Part shown: in pieces, positions 36,201 through 46,600 of the stretch
Layout of the letters: every line of letters begins with the position of its first letter
Position numbering within the stretch: the stretch's first letter is position 1
The notes under the pieces: model-generated
Database searches by the model: none
Seen by the model: only the letters and a program-made list of their open reading frames with translations
What the model was told of the DNA's origin: nothing
NCBI GenBank assembly: GCA_009823395.1
Contig: CM020516.1
Coordinates: 10,203,501 to 10,267,500 of the forward strand
Length of the DNA: 64,000 bases
Reading direction: 5' to 3'
Origin: Thamnaconus septentrionalis
Lineage: Eukaryota > Chordata > Actinopteri > Tetraodontiformes > Monacanthidae
Made by a program: the position numbers and the translations under genes

Positions 36201-37200
36201 CTCCCGTTAAAACGTAGAAGTAGGATGCATCCGCCGCCGGCTGCCGCTCCGGTTACGGCCCCTGAGCCGCTGCTTTGTTTTCGTGCGTCTGACTTTATGG
36301 CTTCATTACCACCATCGCAAAAAGCTGCGGACACCTCCAGCGTCTGCGCATCCATAAATCACGCGAGGGCGGTGGTGATGGTGATGGTGGTGGCGGCGGG
36401 GGGGCCGTCGTGACAGTCGTGCGTTCCAGCCAGGATGACAACTTTTACTGCAAGCGGAATGCGAAGGCGTGATAGGCGGAGATGAATGTGCACGAGGTGG
36501 GTAGCGCGGCGAGACGGCACGCGCAACAAAAGGCCCTTGTCGACGCTTGGGGTGGTGGGGGGGGGGGGGGGCACTTTTAAAAAACGCGACCCAACGGAGA
36601 AAAGCGCGGGGCGGCCGCTACTGATAGGCGTCTTCTCTCGCCCCTCCGCGGCCCCGCCGAGCTTCCACGTTGTAAATTGCAAAAACAAGCCGACGCGGAG
36701 GAAAGATAATAACGGCCGCGGTGTGACGGTGTCCGGCGCTACGGCAGCTCCGGCTTATTGACACAGCTGCTGGCAAACTGTGGACTCGCCACTGCGAGCG
36801 ATGCTGCGTCTCCACGCCGTGCCACACACGCACACATGCACTAATGACAGCTTTAGTGGCGCTAATTCAGTGCGGCTGAATGTGGGGTTAGGTGTGTGAG
36901 TCACGCCCGCCCCCCCACCTCCCAGTCGTGCCAGATGTCCTGCCAGGTTTCCTGCCGTGTCTCTCACTCTCGGCTCCCATGATGCAAAGCGTGCGCGGCC
37001 CCCCCGAGGATCTAAAAATCTAAAATGGCTGCTTGGTGGAAATGCAGGAGTTGGTTTCAGGAGGCGGCGGAATAAGCTTCTGCTTTTTCTGTTGTTTTTT
37101 TTCTTTTTCCCAATGATCGAAACACCTTTTCAATTATTTACTGTTTTTAAAATCTTGGGAATGCGCCCTCCTTTTTCGCTTTAATGAGACCATCGCTTAC
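36200..37200. other. CpG-rich intergenic sequence
   Basis: GGT repeats near 36368-36397, a G-run near 36550-36570, poly-T near 37105. Open frames follow composition. No exon supported. Confidence 0.3.
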
Positions 37201-37830
37201 AAGCCTGCTGCTTTGGGCTCAGCTGCTCCACCAAGGCAATGGTTGAAGTATCACATTTAGACCTTTATTTTTCTTTCTTCTACTTTTAAAGAAGCTCTGA
37301 CTCCTCTGGCCTAGTACTGTTTATCTGTTCCCTTGAGGTGCAGCTTCATAAACTTAATAATTATATGTATTTTGTAATTATTATAGCCTCTGGAATTCAT
37401 TGAAATTCATCAAAATTGTGCATAAATACCCATAGAAATAATAATAATAATACATAATAATAATAATAACAAACATTTTCTCTTGTATGTTTGTGTGTCT
37501 TTGTCTCTGTTCTGCTGCACATCTACTAAGCAACTTCATTTAGTCTTGTGCCACATATTTTGAAGAGGAAAAAGTTTTGGTGCCGACGCTTGTTTTTATT
37601 TTCTCTTCTTTCTTCCACTTCTGCTGCGGCTCTGGCCCTGAAAGAAAACCCCCTGACCTACTACCGCAGCTTTTGTGCCCTTGAAAAAACACAACACATT
37701 CACCCTGCAACACTGTTATTCTAACACTAAGAGTCCTCGATTGTGCGCGATAATCCCCAGATATAAACTAAAAATCAATAGGCAAAAAGAGCCACTCTCA
37801 CAGTAAATATTTCAATCGCATTAAAGCGGA
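37200..37830. other. AT-rich gene-free sequence
   Basis: Includes two (AAT)n runs near 37437-37470. No CNE or gene character. Confidence 0.3.
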
Positions 37831-37833
37831 ACT

Positions 37834-37836
<3 letters not shown>

Positions 37837-37920
<84 letters not shown>
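37837..37920 (+). repeat. (GT)42 microsatellite
   Basis: Forty-two perfect GT units; Z-DNA-capable and probably highly polymorphic. Confidence 0.97.
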
Positions 37921-37921
<1 letters not shown>

Positions 37922-38017
37922 CCTGATGCTTGTTTTCCGTTCTGGTGCAATACCTCCGGCTCCTGACGGACAAAGTAAATACTCACTTTAATACTCTTTC
38001 ATACTCCAAATCCCCAT

Positions 38018-38019
<2 letters not shown>

Positions 38020-38051
<32 letters not shown>
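38020..38051 (+). repeat. (TC)n microsatellite
   Basis: About 16 TC units, followed within 20 bp by a GGA-rich purine tract to about 38135. Confidence 0.93.
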
Positions 38052-38054
<3 letters not shown>

Positions 38055-38059
38055 CCTCC

Positions 38060-38990
38060 CTGGTGAAGGAGTGGAGGGAGGCGAGGAGGGGGAGGGGGAG
38101 GAGGAAGGAGTGGAGGTGGTGGCGGAGGGGAGGGCTTCCTAGGTGGGAGGGTGTGCGTAATTCATGCACACATGTGCCTGCCTGTTCCGCCAGTGACAGG
38201 GCCAGGGGGAGGGGCACATGATAAATTGCCTTCCACCGGGACCCTCCGAGCGCCGCCACCATGATGTGGGTAGAAATGGAAATTGCTCCCTTTCACCGTC
38301 ATTACATCAGTTTAGGACGCGTGTGGGCCTCCTTCCGCGCGCGAACGCACGCACGCACGCACACACAGGCATAGGGTTAGTTTCGACTGACTAACCGCCG
38401 CGCGATAGACGAGGGGACAGCGCGCACCGGCGAGGAGGCAATCTAAGCAAATAGGGCTGAAATACAGCTGGGTCAACAGCGCGTCCGCTACACAGCTCAA
38501 AGTCCACCTCTTGAGTCCTCTGGAGCCGGAAGTGACACGTTGTAATATATATATTTGCGTTCCATACGGGTGCGTGCAAATGAATGGATCGAGCCGTTTA
38601 TCGCTGTGATCACACTGTACATTATTAATGGTCGCTGCCGATGATTCTTCTGCAGGCCGCGCGGGTTTTGTGCACATGCGAGGACCAAAGGCTTCCAGGT
38701 CCTGCAGCTGGTTGTGTTTACGGACCTGCAAAACAAAATCAGACGCAATAAACCCCCTCGCTGTCTTGTTTGCGAGTGAAAAAATAAATGACTCGGTAGA
38801 CAAATTTCAGCCGTTTATGTGGGATTTTTTTTTTTTTTTCCCCCCGTCTTCCAATTTGGGGAAATAGATCCACGGATGGGATTTAGAGAGGGATCCTTGT
38901 CGTGTCCGTCCCCGGCGCTCGTCCTGTCTGCTCGGAGAGCCCAAAATGTTGACACAAATGTTTTACACAAACTTGATCGTTTGTGTAAAA
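38060..38990. other. mixed intergenic sequence
   Basis: Purine-rich to 38140. CNE-like at 38155-38245 (GCGTAATTCATGCACAC near 38155, CACATGATAAATTGCC near 38215). CpG-rich afterwards, with a short ATATAT run near 38548. No gene. Confidence 0.3.
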
Positions 38991-38992
38991 TA

Positions 38993-38995
<3 letters not shown>

Positions 38996-39060
<65 letters not shown>
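38996..39060 (+). repeat. (AT)n microsatellite
   Basis: About 32 perfect AT units followed by poly-T; self-complementary and able to extrude as a cruciform. Confidence 0.97.
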
Positions 39061-39069
<9 letters not shown>

Positions 39070-39560
39070 CAGCGTGGTCCTCCTCCTGACCACCCTTCTA
39101 ACAACACGTATCGATTTCGTGTTTAAAAAGAAAGGAAAAGCGGATGAGCATGGAAATATGCCGCGGGCAACGTAATCCACGCGTTCATCATAAATAATTA
39201 TACCACTGAAAATACAATTTGTAGAATTGTTCACGGAATTAAATGCGCAACACTCTGGGAAATCGATGCATTGGCCTGTTTCCCGTTAAGCTTGCGAAAT
39301 TGATTTGTAAACACTTTGTCTCAGAAACAGCTTGAAAATATAAACATCAGCTGTTCAGACCCCTCCTCATTTCCCCCCTTCCGAGCTACAACTTATTGGG
39401 ACTTTTTTACGAGTGTGCAACAGCTGGCAAAACAACTTCCTTTTCAACTAGTTACTGGATATTTTAAATCTCTCACTCACACACACGCACACACTCGCTT
39501 TTATGAGGCCCGTCTAAATTGGCGAACATATACACACACACACACAGCCAATCTTTTGTC
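39070..39560. other. gene-free sequence
   Basis: AT-balanced, with ATCATAAATAATTATACC near 39187 and short CA tracts near 39478 and 39531. Possibly the end of the znf503 downstream regulatory flank. Confidence 0.25.
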
Positions 39561-40130
39561 ACGTCCTCTGGAAAAGTAACTCTTAAAAAATATTCCCAAT
39601 AATATTCAGTCATGTGTGAAAGAAAGGAAGTAAGTCAGCATTTGTGAGTTACTCTAAATTTCCTTTTCTTGAGTTACATTAATGATTTCTTGAAAATTAC
39701 ACTTGGGAAGTATAATATAGTTTTCTTTCTTTAAAAAAAATGCTTCTGTTTTTTTTGTCTTACATCTTGTCAGTCCACAAGATCAATTTCTAAATGGTGG
39801 ACTATCAAAAGGCTATTTCAAACTCGCTGTCACCACTTGAGAAAAATGAGGCACACAAAGAAATTATGGAACAGAATTGTTTCTTATTTTTTTTCATCCC
39901 CCCAGAATACATACAAAAAAATACCAATTCTCTTTCCAAGGTGTACACCTGAAAAATAACGTCAATCTTAAAATTGTGGACATTTTTTTTAAATTTAAGA
40001 AACAAACATGCATGTAAATTATTATTTTTTTTCCATCTCCTTGAGACATTAAATAAGAACAAATACAATCATAGCAATTTCAAATAAACATCGAAATGAA
40101 GACCCCTACTTTAATTAGTACTCTAACAAG

Positions 40131-40156
40131 GTGTGTGTGTGTGTGTGTGTGTGTGT
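40131..40156 (+). repeat. (GT)13 tract
   Basis: Thirteen GT units in the probable znf503 3' flank. Confidence 0.95.
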
Positions 40157-40171
40157 CTGCAGGTGTGTGTT

Positions 40172-40177
40172 TTTATT
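40172..40177 (-). terminator. znf503: candidate znf503 polyadenylation signal AATAAA
   Basis: TTTATT on the plus strand reads AATAAA on the gene strand, about 250 nt past the stop. A second AATAAA, at 40394-40399, is only about 26 nt past the stop and is a poorer candidate. An ATTAAA on the gene strand near 40110-40115 is another option. No transcript end was available, so this is motif-based only. Confidence 0.35.
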
Positions 40178-40424
40178 TTACCTAGAGTTCAATCTCAACA
40201 TAATGCACTTTTGAGTTGCTCAAATATTTTTTTTGTTCTCCATTTGCAGCTATTATCGCCCGCTTTAAGCCGACATATAAATAAATACAGTTCAAGTCCA
40301 CGGTTCCCGCCCATATGTTTTAGCACTGTTAATATAAAAGTCTTTATATTTGCATTCTTAGTACTATAAACTTTTCAGAGTCACGCGTATTTTTTTATTT
40401 TTTTTTCTTGTGTGTATTTGCTCC

Positions 40425-41867
40425 TCACTGGTATCCAAGGGCTGATGCTGTGGTGAGTCTCTGACCGTACAGTGCGTATGGGGAGTAGTAGGGACCGGTG
40501 GCTGCGGGGACGGGAACCGGGGCCCCGGGGGTCGGCAGGGGGCTTTTGGAGTAAGGGTGGTAGCGGGTGCTGAGTCCTAACGCGTGATGCGGGCTCCTGA
40601 GGGCCAACGTTCCGGGGCTGCCGGGGCCTCCTGAAGGTGGCATGTGCATATGGCAGGCCATGGCCGCTGCGGCGGCGCTGGCGAGTGACGACGAGCCCGG
40701 GTAGCCGGAGATGAGCTTCTCCGCCCCGGTGAACGCGGTGTGTGTCCTCAGGTGGTTCAGCAGCTCTTCCGAGCTGGAGAAGCGCTTGTCGCACGGCCCG
40801 TTGGCCGAGACCCAGTTGCAGACGTGCGGGAGCGGGTCGTTGGGCAGCATGAAGCCGTACGGGTAGAGGGGGTGTCCGTTGAACGTGGGCGCCGATGCGT
40901 GCACGCCGTGGATGGGGTGCGTGGGGTACATGAGCGGGTAGCTGGACTTGAGGGCGTTCGCTGCCGCGGCGGCGGCCGCCGAGTCGTGCGCGCAGGTCGC
41001 GCCGGCCGCGCCCGCCAGGTGGCTGGCACAGTGGTAGCTGAGGCAGTAAGGGTCTCTGCACAGGCTGGCCGACATGATGGACGGCGGCGAGGCCCCGGCC
41101 AAGGGGCTGGATCCCGCCTTGCTGCAGCCCAGCGAGCTCGCCAGCTGCGCGTTCACCAGGCTCCCTCCGTGGGGCAGGAAGTGCTGCGGGTAGCCGGCGT
41201 AGGCCCCGGCCAGGCTCCCCGGGTAGGTCATGCTGGCGGGGGGCAGCGGGAAAACAGTCTGGCCGGGCTTGTAGGGAGAAACCGGCGCCACGAGTCCCGA
41301 GCCGAGCACTGACGCGGACGACACGGAAGTTACAGACGGGGACTCCGAGGAGGAAGACGAGGAGGAGGACGAGGTCTTGGAGCCGGGCGTCGTTTCCTGG
41401 TGCTGGTTCACCTCCACGTTAATCCCGCCACAGCTCACGCTTATCCTGCTGTGGCTCGTGGTGCCCGTTCCGTCCGTAGTGCCATTTTTGTTACAGTCAG
41501 ACTCTTTCTTGTCGTCCCGCTCGCCGCCGCACTTCCCCTCGGAGGGCATGGGAGAGGCCGAGGTGCTGGAGAGAGGGCTGCCCGTCCGCGGCGTGAACGG
41601 CTGGCAGGTGGCGCTCGGCACTCGGAAACCAGACTTCTCCGAGACGCCCGAGGACGAGTCTTTCTTGTCCGACGGCTTGGAGTAGGGCTTGAAGCTCGAC
41701 TTGTCGTCCACGCCGATGTCGCTCATCTTTAAGGGGCCAGATTTAGATTCCTTCTCACTAGATCCATTCGTCACCGAGGACAATTTGGAGGAAGGCGGCG
41801 GGTCCGGCTTGCCGATCTGGGAGCAGGTCTGCGCCAGCAAAGCCAGCGGACTTTTCTTGGCATCGAG
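40425..41867 (-). CDS. znf503: znf503 (nlz2) coding exon 2, C-terminal 480 residues and stop
   Basis: Encodes residues 86-565 of a NET/Noc-Elbow-Tlp family nuclear corepressor. Visible in order: the buttonhead/Sp-like box SPLALLAQTCSQIG (91-104); FKPYSK (144-149), the family's Groucho/TLE-binding type motif; a Ser-rich tract; a Pro/Ala/Gly-rich middle with CRDPYCLSYHC; and one atypical C2H2 finger with Cys435, Cys444, His457 and His461 (C-x8-C-x12-H-x3-H). The C-terminus ends SALGYQ, and the PYYSPYALYGQRL stretch is typical of the ZNF503/ZNF703 pair. A tail reading KSPLPTPGAPVPVPAATG, as I recall the two paralogues, fits ZNF503 and not ZNF703. The exon starts after a pyrimidine-rich acceptor ending in CAG (plus-strand CTG at 41868-41870) and joins exon 1 in phase 0. 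The open frame continues 15 nt upstream to an ATG at 41882, but that lies in the intron. Family members repress transcription in hindbrain, eye, limb and striatum; they are thought not to bind DNA directly. Confidence 0.95.
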   Translation of the reverse strand, partial: LDAKKSPLALLAQTCSQIGKPDPPPSSKLSSVTNGSSEKESKSGPLKMSDIGVDDKSSFKPYSKPSDKKDSSSGVSEKSGFRVPSATCQPFTPRTGSPLSSTSASPMPSEGKCGGERDDKKESDCNKNGTTDGTGTTSHSRISVSCGGINVEVNQHQETTPGSKTSSSSSSSSSESPSVTSVSSASVLGSGLVAPVSPYKPGQTVFPLPPASMTYPGSLAGAYAGYPQHFLPHGGSLVNAQLASSLGCSKAGSSPLAGASPPSIMSASLCRDPYCLSYHCASHLAGAAGATCAHDSAAAAAAANALKSSYPLMYPTHPIHGVHASAPTFNGHPLYPYGFMLPNDPLPHVCNWVSANGPCDKRFSSSEELLNHLRTHTAFTGAEKLISGYPGSSSLASAAAAAMACHMHMPPSGGPGSPGTLALRSPHHALGLSTRYHPYSKSPLPTPGAPVPVPAATGPYYSPYALYGQRLTTASALGYQ

Positions 41868-42264
41868 CTGCAATGAAAACATGAAACGTCAAATATATAT
41901 TTGATTTCTTTTTCCCCGCTGAAAAACACCCCGATCGTTGTGTTCTTATATTATTTTTTGCTGAAAATACGCAGTCTAAATGGGATCCAGCCGTGTATAC
42001 GGAGTCTTCGATTTTTACGCACGGCTCTTTCCGGGTGAAATCTATAATAATGTCACATTTACAAGGGAATTGTGACGTTTCATGCACCCTACGATTGTAT
42101 TAAATCGCCAGATCCCCGTTTATCAGTAGGCTTTACAGCACAGGACACATTACGCCCTGTAATAACAGCAAACGGCTGCCTTGAGCTCGTCACGCAGGGC
42201 GACGAATACCCGCAAACAGTCTCCAAAGTAACGCTCGCTCGGCGTTGAAAAATCGTCTCCTTAC
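41868..42264 (-). other. znf503: znf503 intron 1 (397 nt, phase 0)
   Basis: GT-AG intron: donor GTAAGG beside exon 1 and acceptor TTTTCATTGCAG beside exon 2. It is short and not repeat-derived, and holds TATAATAATG-type AT cores with mixed GC, so it may also carry regulatory sequence. Confidence 0.9.
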
Positions 42265-42519
42265 CTCGATGGGGCTGACCGGGGTGGAAGGCAAAGGCTG
42301 CAGGTACTCCGGGTGCAAAATGTGTCCCGATCGTGCGGTGAGCATTTTCAAAACCTTGATGGGAAGTCGCTTCGCTTGCCGTAGTGGGTCAGACGGAGGC
42401 GCGGCGGAGAGAAGAGGCTTGCTGGCGCTCGCCGAGCTGCTATTCCGAGAACTGCCGCTTTCCCAGGCTGCACAAATATCACTATTTCTCAGGGTAGAAG
42501 CCGAGGGCGACGTGATCAT
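42265..42519 (-). CDS. znf503: znf503 (nlz2) coding exon 1, residues 1-85
   Basis: First coding exon of the NET-family regulator. The ATG at 42519 has a purine at -3 and opens MITSPSAS, a short N-terminus without the long glycine run I recall in mammalian ZNF503. Residues about 42-85 are the conserved NET block containing SDPLRQAKRLPIKVLKML and HILHPEYLQPLPSTPVSPIE. The exon ends in GAG followed by the donor GTAAGG (plus-strand ttac at 42261-42264). It supplies 85 complete codons, and the next exon continues with LDAKKSPLALL, which restores the family sequence without a gap. The combined protein is 565 residues, somewhat shorter than the mammalian protein because poly-Gly/Ala insertions are missing. 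An upstream non-AUG start cannot be excluded, since the frame stays open for some codons upstream. The gene is transcribed away from lrmda. Confidence 0.93.
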
Positions 42520-43000
42520 GTCCCAATTGTCAGGGAATAAAACGGGGACGCTTTCGTCTGATACATTAAGAAAATCGTGCGCACAGAAAGGGGTGGGGGG
42601 TAAAGCCGTGAGCCTCTGTTTTAAAAGAGAGGAGAGGAGGGAGGGGGAAAAATCGCAAATGTTTTTTATTTCCTAAAAGAAAAAAAATAAATCGGTAATC
42701 CTGGTGGTAGAGGGAGCAAAAGGCGCGGCAGCTGCCAGAGCGTTGCAGGGGTTATCGCGGATCCGGTGCGCCTCTCTCGCCGTGAGCGCAGCGCCTTGTG
42801 CGCGCTTGTGTGCAGGTCCTCGCTCTGTACTTCCTGAGTACGAACTGGTAGAAATTTTCACTTCAAAAGCAGCTGAATTAGTCCGAGATTAAAGCCTTTG
42901 CCGCCTTCCAATCAAATGGGACCCCGAGGTGATTGGAGGGTCAAGGGGATGTGACGTTCTCCTCTTTGTAAGCGCCTCTATTTCGACAGCTGGGGAGGAG
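42520..43000 (-). promoter_or_regulatory. znf503: znf503 5' UTR and promoter region
   Basis: CpG- and GC-richer sequence directly upstream of the znf503 ATG. Two CCAAT boxes in opposite orientation lie about 20 bp apart near 42907-42938 (CCAATCA on plus, TGATTGG on plus, which is CCAATCA on minus). An AT-rich TATA-like stretch sits near 42660-42675. The transcription start is not known. In mammals a divergent antisense RNA (ZNF503-AS2) begins here; I cannot see one from sequence alone. Confidence 0.45.
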
Positions 43001-43540
43001 GGTTCGGCTGCAAATACCTTGGTTGACGTGCACGCCGGCGCTGTTTTTCTTTCTGTTGCTCCAGAAAACGTAGAGCCTCTGTTTTTCTTCCGCCCTTACT
43101 GAAACAAACGATCAACCTTTACAGTTCCAAAACATTTTATTCGCACTTTAACATAAACTATTTGATATGTCAAACAGTAAATGAAGGTTTTTCAGCTCAG
43201 CAGATTCGCCGATTCACTCTAATTTTTTTTCCAGCCGGGCGTTTATTTATGAAAAAACAAGTCCAAATATGTTGCAAAAACCACGTTGTTATGATGGAAA
43301 TGTTTTCCAACAATATTTATCGTCATTTTCCCCCCCGGTGCAAGTCGCCGTGGCTGTGCGTGTTTTCTGTGCGCGCACGCCCACCGTCGACCTCTTCCAT
43401 TCTGCACCGGCAAACACAAAACCAACCCCCCATCAGCTTGAATTCCCTAAACAGACAAGCGTTGACAGGAATAGACCGATGTAGTGATGGAGGGATGTGA
43501 ATGTCACATGTTTTCAGTATAATATACACCGCCCTTCTAT
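43000..43540. other. upstream znf503 flank
   Basis: AT-balanced sequence between the promoter and the CNE candidate at 43540. No exon. Confidence 0.3.
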
Positions 43541-43700
43541 TTCTATCTCCACCCCTCCGTCAAGTGTCAATTCTGCTCCGCCGCAATCAATCAGTTATTT
43601 GTCAGCCGCTGTCAATCCGCCGCTTGATTTATGTCAGCTATTGTGGCTGATTACATGCCAAGCGCGACACCGGGAAAGGGAACAAATGTTGGAGAGAGAC
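43540..43700. promoter_or_regulatory. candidate conserved noncoding element
   Basis: CGCAATCAATCAGTTATTTG near 43582, CCGCTTGATTTATGTCAGC near 43619 and GGCTGATTACATGCC near 43645. About 1 kb upstream of the znf503 ATG. CAATCAATCA and TGATTTATG are PBX/HOX-like words. Confidence 0.45.
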
Positions 43701-44431
43701 ATTATTTGCGAGAAGACAACAAGTTTTTTGGGAGGTGGGATTTCTTTTTTTTATTCTTCTTCTGCTTCTTCTCGGCAGAACTCAGCGACGGCTGAGTCCG
43801 GATTTATTTATTTATTTATTTATTTTTTGTTGGAGCCTCGGCCACGCACGGCAGTGGATAGAGTTGGGGGACTGAAGTACCTCGTGGTCGACAGTCGAAC
43901 TTTTGGAGTTCTTTATCACATGAGAGGTGGCTTACGCCATGAAACTTTCACAACTCGCAGAAATTCAGCTCAGTATTCCTTTTTTTTTTCTTTGTAAAGT
44001 TGCAGTAGAAGTGTAACTCTGCAAAAAAAAGATTTCGACTTCGACTCGCTCCAGTTATTGGTAAACAAATTTCACTCGGCAAAACAGAGCGAGCGCTTTT
44101 TAAAGTTACTTTCAAAATAAAAATATTTATATTAAACTAATTTCTCGAAAATCACAAATAGGAAATAAATCCAAGATATAATAGCGTAATTGTGCGTGAT
44201 TTGCTTTGAAGATTATTAAATTTAACAATCGCTTGGAAATAAATTAAAGCCATTTCCAAAAATTATTTATTTAATTTAAAAAAAAAAAAAAAAAAGCCAT
44301 AATTTGTAAGGGTTGACACCTCACGCTCTCCCCCTGTCCATTCTGGTCAAATGCATCTCCCATTGTGTTGTTTAAACCTGTCACCCGCCTCGGGCACACT
44401 GTCATCCGCAACAAGAATAACAAAGCCGAGG

Positions 44432-44433
<2 letters not shown>
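43700..44433. other. gene-free AT-rich sequence
   Basis: (TTTA)n near 43803-43826, poly-T and poly-A runs at 43980 and 44278-44295. No exon. Confidence 0.3.

Positions 44434-44503
<70 letters not shown>
44434..44503 (+). repeat. (CA)35 microsatellite
   Basis: About 35 CA units followed by GAAA repeats. Confidence 0.97.
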
Positions 44504-44511
<8 letters not shown>

Positions 44512-44664
44512 GAAATCCAGACATTTTATATTGATGTCAGCTCAATTTTATTTACATACAATGGAAATGATTTATTTTCTTCCTGGGCTTGGAGGAGTGG
44601 ACAGGGCTTGCAAAGAAAGGAAGAGGGATGGTGTGTCAGCCCGCGGAGAAAAGAAGTTTAAAAT

Positions 44665-44960
44665 GCCTTGAACTATTCACCGCTGAGATGGCTAATCAGT
44701 ATTGAGGCTGCGGGGCAATCGGGCAGCTTTTCAATGCGGGTTCTCCTTTCATCTCAATCGGGATGGAGGCGCTCAATTAAAAGCCTATCAGTTTGTAAGT
44801 AAATCAACGCCTATCAAAGTTGTCACATCAAACAAAACGATTATTATTGCAACCCGCCTCTGCCATTAATCTCCTTCTGTGGTAATCTGCTTGACAGGTC
44901 AACTTGGAGAGCAGGAAAACCTGGAGTGGACAGAAAATAAAGGGCGAGATATGATTTTTT
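44665..44960. promoter_or_regulatory. candidate conserved noncoding element (strong)
   Basis: GATGGCTAATCAGTATTGAGG near 44686, GCGCTCAATTAAAAGCC near 44769, CTGCCATTAATCTCCTTC near 44859 and GGTAATCTGCTTGACAGG near 44881. Lies in the shared znf503-lrmda intergenic region. TAATCAG, CAATTAA and TTGACAG are homeodomain/TALE-type words. Confidence 0.5.
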
Positions 44961-45420
44961 TTTTCCGGGGAGAAACAAAAAAGCAGTGATAGTTAAATAT
45001 TAACAACATTTTTTTTTTTTTTTTTGAAAATGAATAAATTGTCGCCTGTGTGATTTGAGCGTCAGTAAATTAAAACCGTGAAGGTTTCTAAAATAAATAA
45101 AAGTCTAACTCTTGTTTTGGGCACATACTATCCTTCAAAACTTTGTCAGGTCTTTGCAAATAGTGAAACATCCAAAAGTAATAATTTGCTTTCTGGTACA
45201 GCTTGTAATTTAACGGTCGCCTCCCCCATCAAAAAAAGAGGATAAAATTCACCTTGTATTTGATGTGTGGAGTCTGTGGCTTTTCCCCCAAATGTTTTCT
45301 GTTTTTTGTCTGGCAGTGCAATGGGGGAGAGAAAAGAGAGGAGGAGGAGGAGGGGTGGCCGTTACACAATATGCAAAGATGTGTGATTGATAACAGGCTT
45401 GCTGTTTTCTGCAAGGGCTG
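44960..45420. other. gene-free AT-rich sequence
   Basis: Poly-T at 45009-45025, GGA-rich at 45339-45353. No exon. Confidence 0.3.
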
Positions 45421-45720
45421 TCAGTCCGTGACACAATATGTGAGTTATTAGGGCAAAGAAGGGCAACCATAAATTTTCACTGTCAGGCGAAAAACCCTCT
45501 TTGTTGTCCGCATGACAAATGGCTTTCTGCAGCAGACACCAAAATACTCGGCATTTCCCTTAAATGGTCACGCACTTTTTTCCCCTCTCCTCTCCCGACA
45601 ATAATTCATGATATTTAAATAGAAAGTTCTGATGTGCCGCTATATTTCACGGCACTGACGTGTTTATGAATCACTGTATGTGTGCGAAAATACAACTATT
45701 TACATCTTGCGAGTAAACAT
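45420..45720. promoter_or_regulatory. candidate conserved noncoding element
   Basis: GTGAGTTATTAGGGC near 45439, CATAAATTTTCACTGTCAGGC near 45468, GCATGACAAATGGC near 45510 and ATAATTCATGATATTTAAATAG near 45600. Written as motifs only; not aligned. Confidence 0.4.
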
Positions 45721-45759
45721 GTTCGACTGAGAGAACTGATGTTGGGGCTCCAAGTTGCT

Positions 45760-46432
45760 GGGTCGAGGTTTTTTTTTTTTTCCTGCCTTGATGCGTTTGG
45801 GGGTGCAAAAAAAAAACCCTCATTCATTTTTGATTTTTAAAATATACAGAGTTAAACAACTTTTTATGGTATCGCAAATTATGCCAAAAATATTATCAAC
45901 ATTTTAGAAAGACAATTGAAGGGGCTATAAAATATGCTATTATTGTTGTGGAGCTGCCCATAAAATAAAACACAACATTTTTCCCCTTTTCACGCCGTTT
46001 TTCAACTATTTGCCGAATTTAAATTTCAGCCACTATCTGAAAACCCCGTGTTCTGCTCAGATCGACCACATCGGCGCACAGTTGACAGAATAAAGGCTTA
46101 CAGAGGAGGGCGGAACCCCTCGGAAAATGCATGCACGAAGCGAAAACAGCGTATGTTCAAAAAATAAAAAAATGAATAAAAAAAAAGAAGTGGAAGAGGA
46201 GGAAGAAGAGGTTTACAGAAGTCCGTGGCACGACATTACCTGCAATCCCTGCCTAAAGCTCCGATGTAAAACGTCACGGAAGTAACAGGGCAACAACAAC
46301 GAATGAAATTAATGAATAACGATGTGAATAATTGCGCGGCATAGTTCGTCTATAGCACAGCGAGGTTTTACATTTGGCAAATACTGCAAATGTTGGAGCG
46401 GAATGTTGAAGAAGAGACGCGGTGGAGTCTGC

Positions 46433-46471
<39 letters not shown>

Positions 46472-46600
46472 CGAACAATGTGAGCCTTTTCCGCGTATGG
46501 GAGGTCCCGCGTGACGTCACCAGGCAACACACACACAGAGGATGAAGGGAAAAACATGGTGCTCTCAAAAGTTTCTATCAATTTTCTGGTGTTTTGTCAG
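45760..46600. other. gene-free sequence
   Basis: AT-rich with poly-T near 45770, GAA-rich near 46187-46210 and a (CT)16 tract at 46435-46467. No exon. Confidence 0.3.
46435..46467 (+). repeat. (CT)16 microsatellite
   Basis: About 16 CT units. Confidence 0.95.

Larger units (their letters stand above)
39560..40424 (-). other. znf503: probable znf503 3' UTR and downstream flank
   Basis: AT-rich sequence after the znf503 stop with no other gene. It contains a (GT)13 tract at 40131-40156 and several T-rich runs. The 3' boundary is unknown; 3' UTRs of this family are commonly around 0.5-1 kb. Confidence 0.4.

Noticed and set aside
40381..41061. Minus-strand 226-codon frame overlapping znf503
   Set aside because: Alternate-frame shadow of the same exon; the true frame carries the zinc finger and the conserved C-terminus.
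40740..41312. Plus-strand 190-codon open frame opposite znf503
   Set aside because: Antisense shadow of GC-rich znf503 exon 2; Arg/Gly/Val-rich composition with no domain and no splice logic.
41868..41882. ATG at 41882 as the znf503 start
   Set aside because: Lies in the intron upstream of the CAG acceptor; exon 1 at 42265-42519 supplies the conserved N-terminal block in frame.
44271..44671. Frames of His-Thr or Val-Cys repeats near CA tracts (also 22209, 37798, 48540)
   Set aside because: Direct translation of CA/GT microsatellites, not genes.
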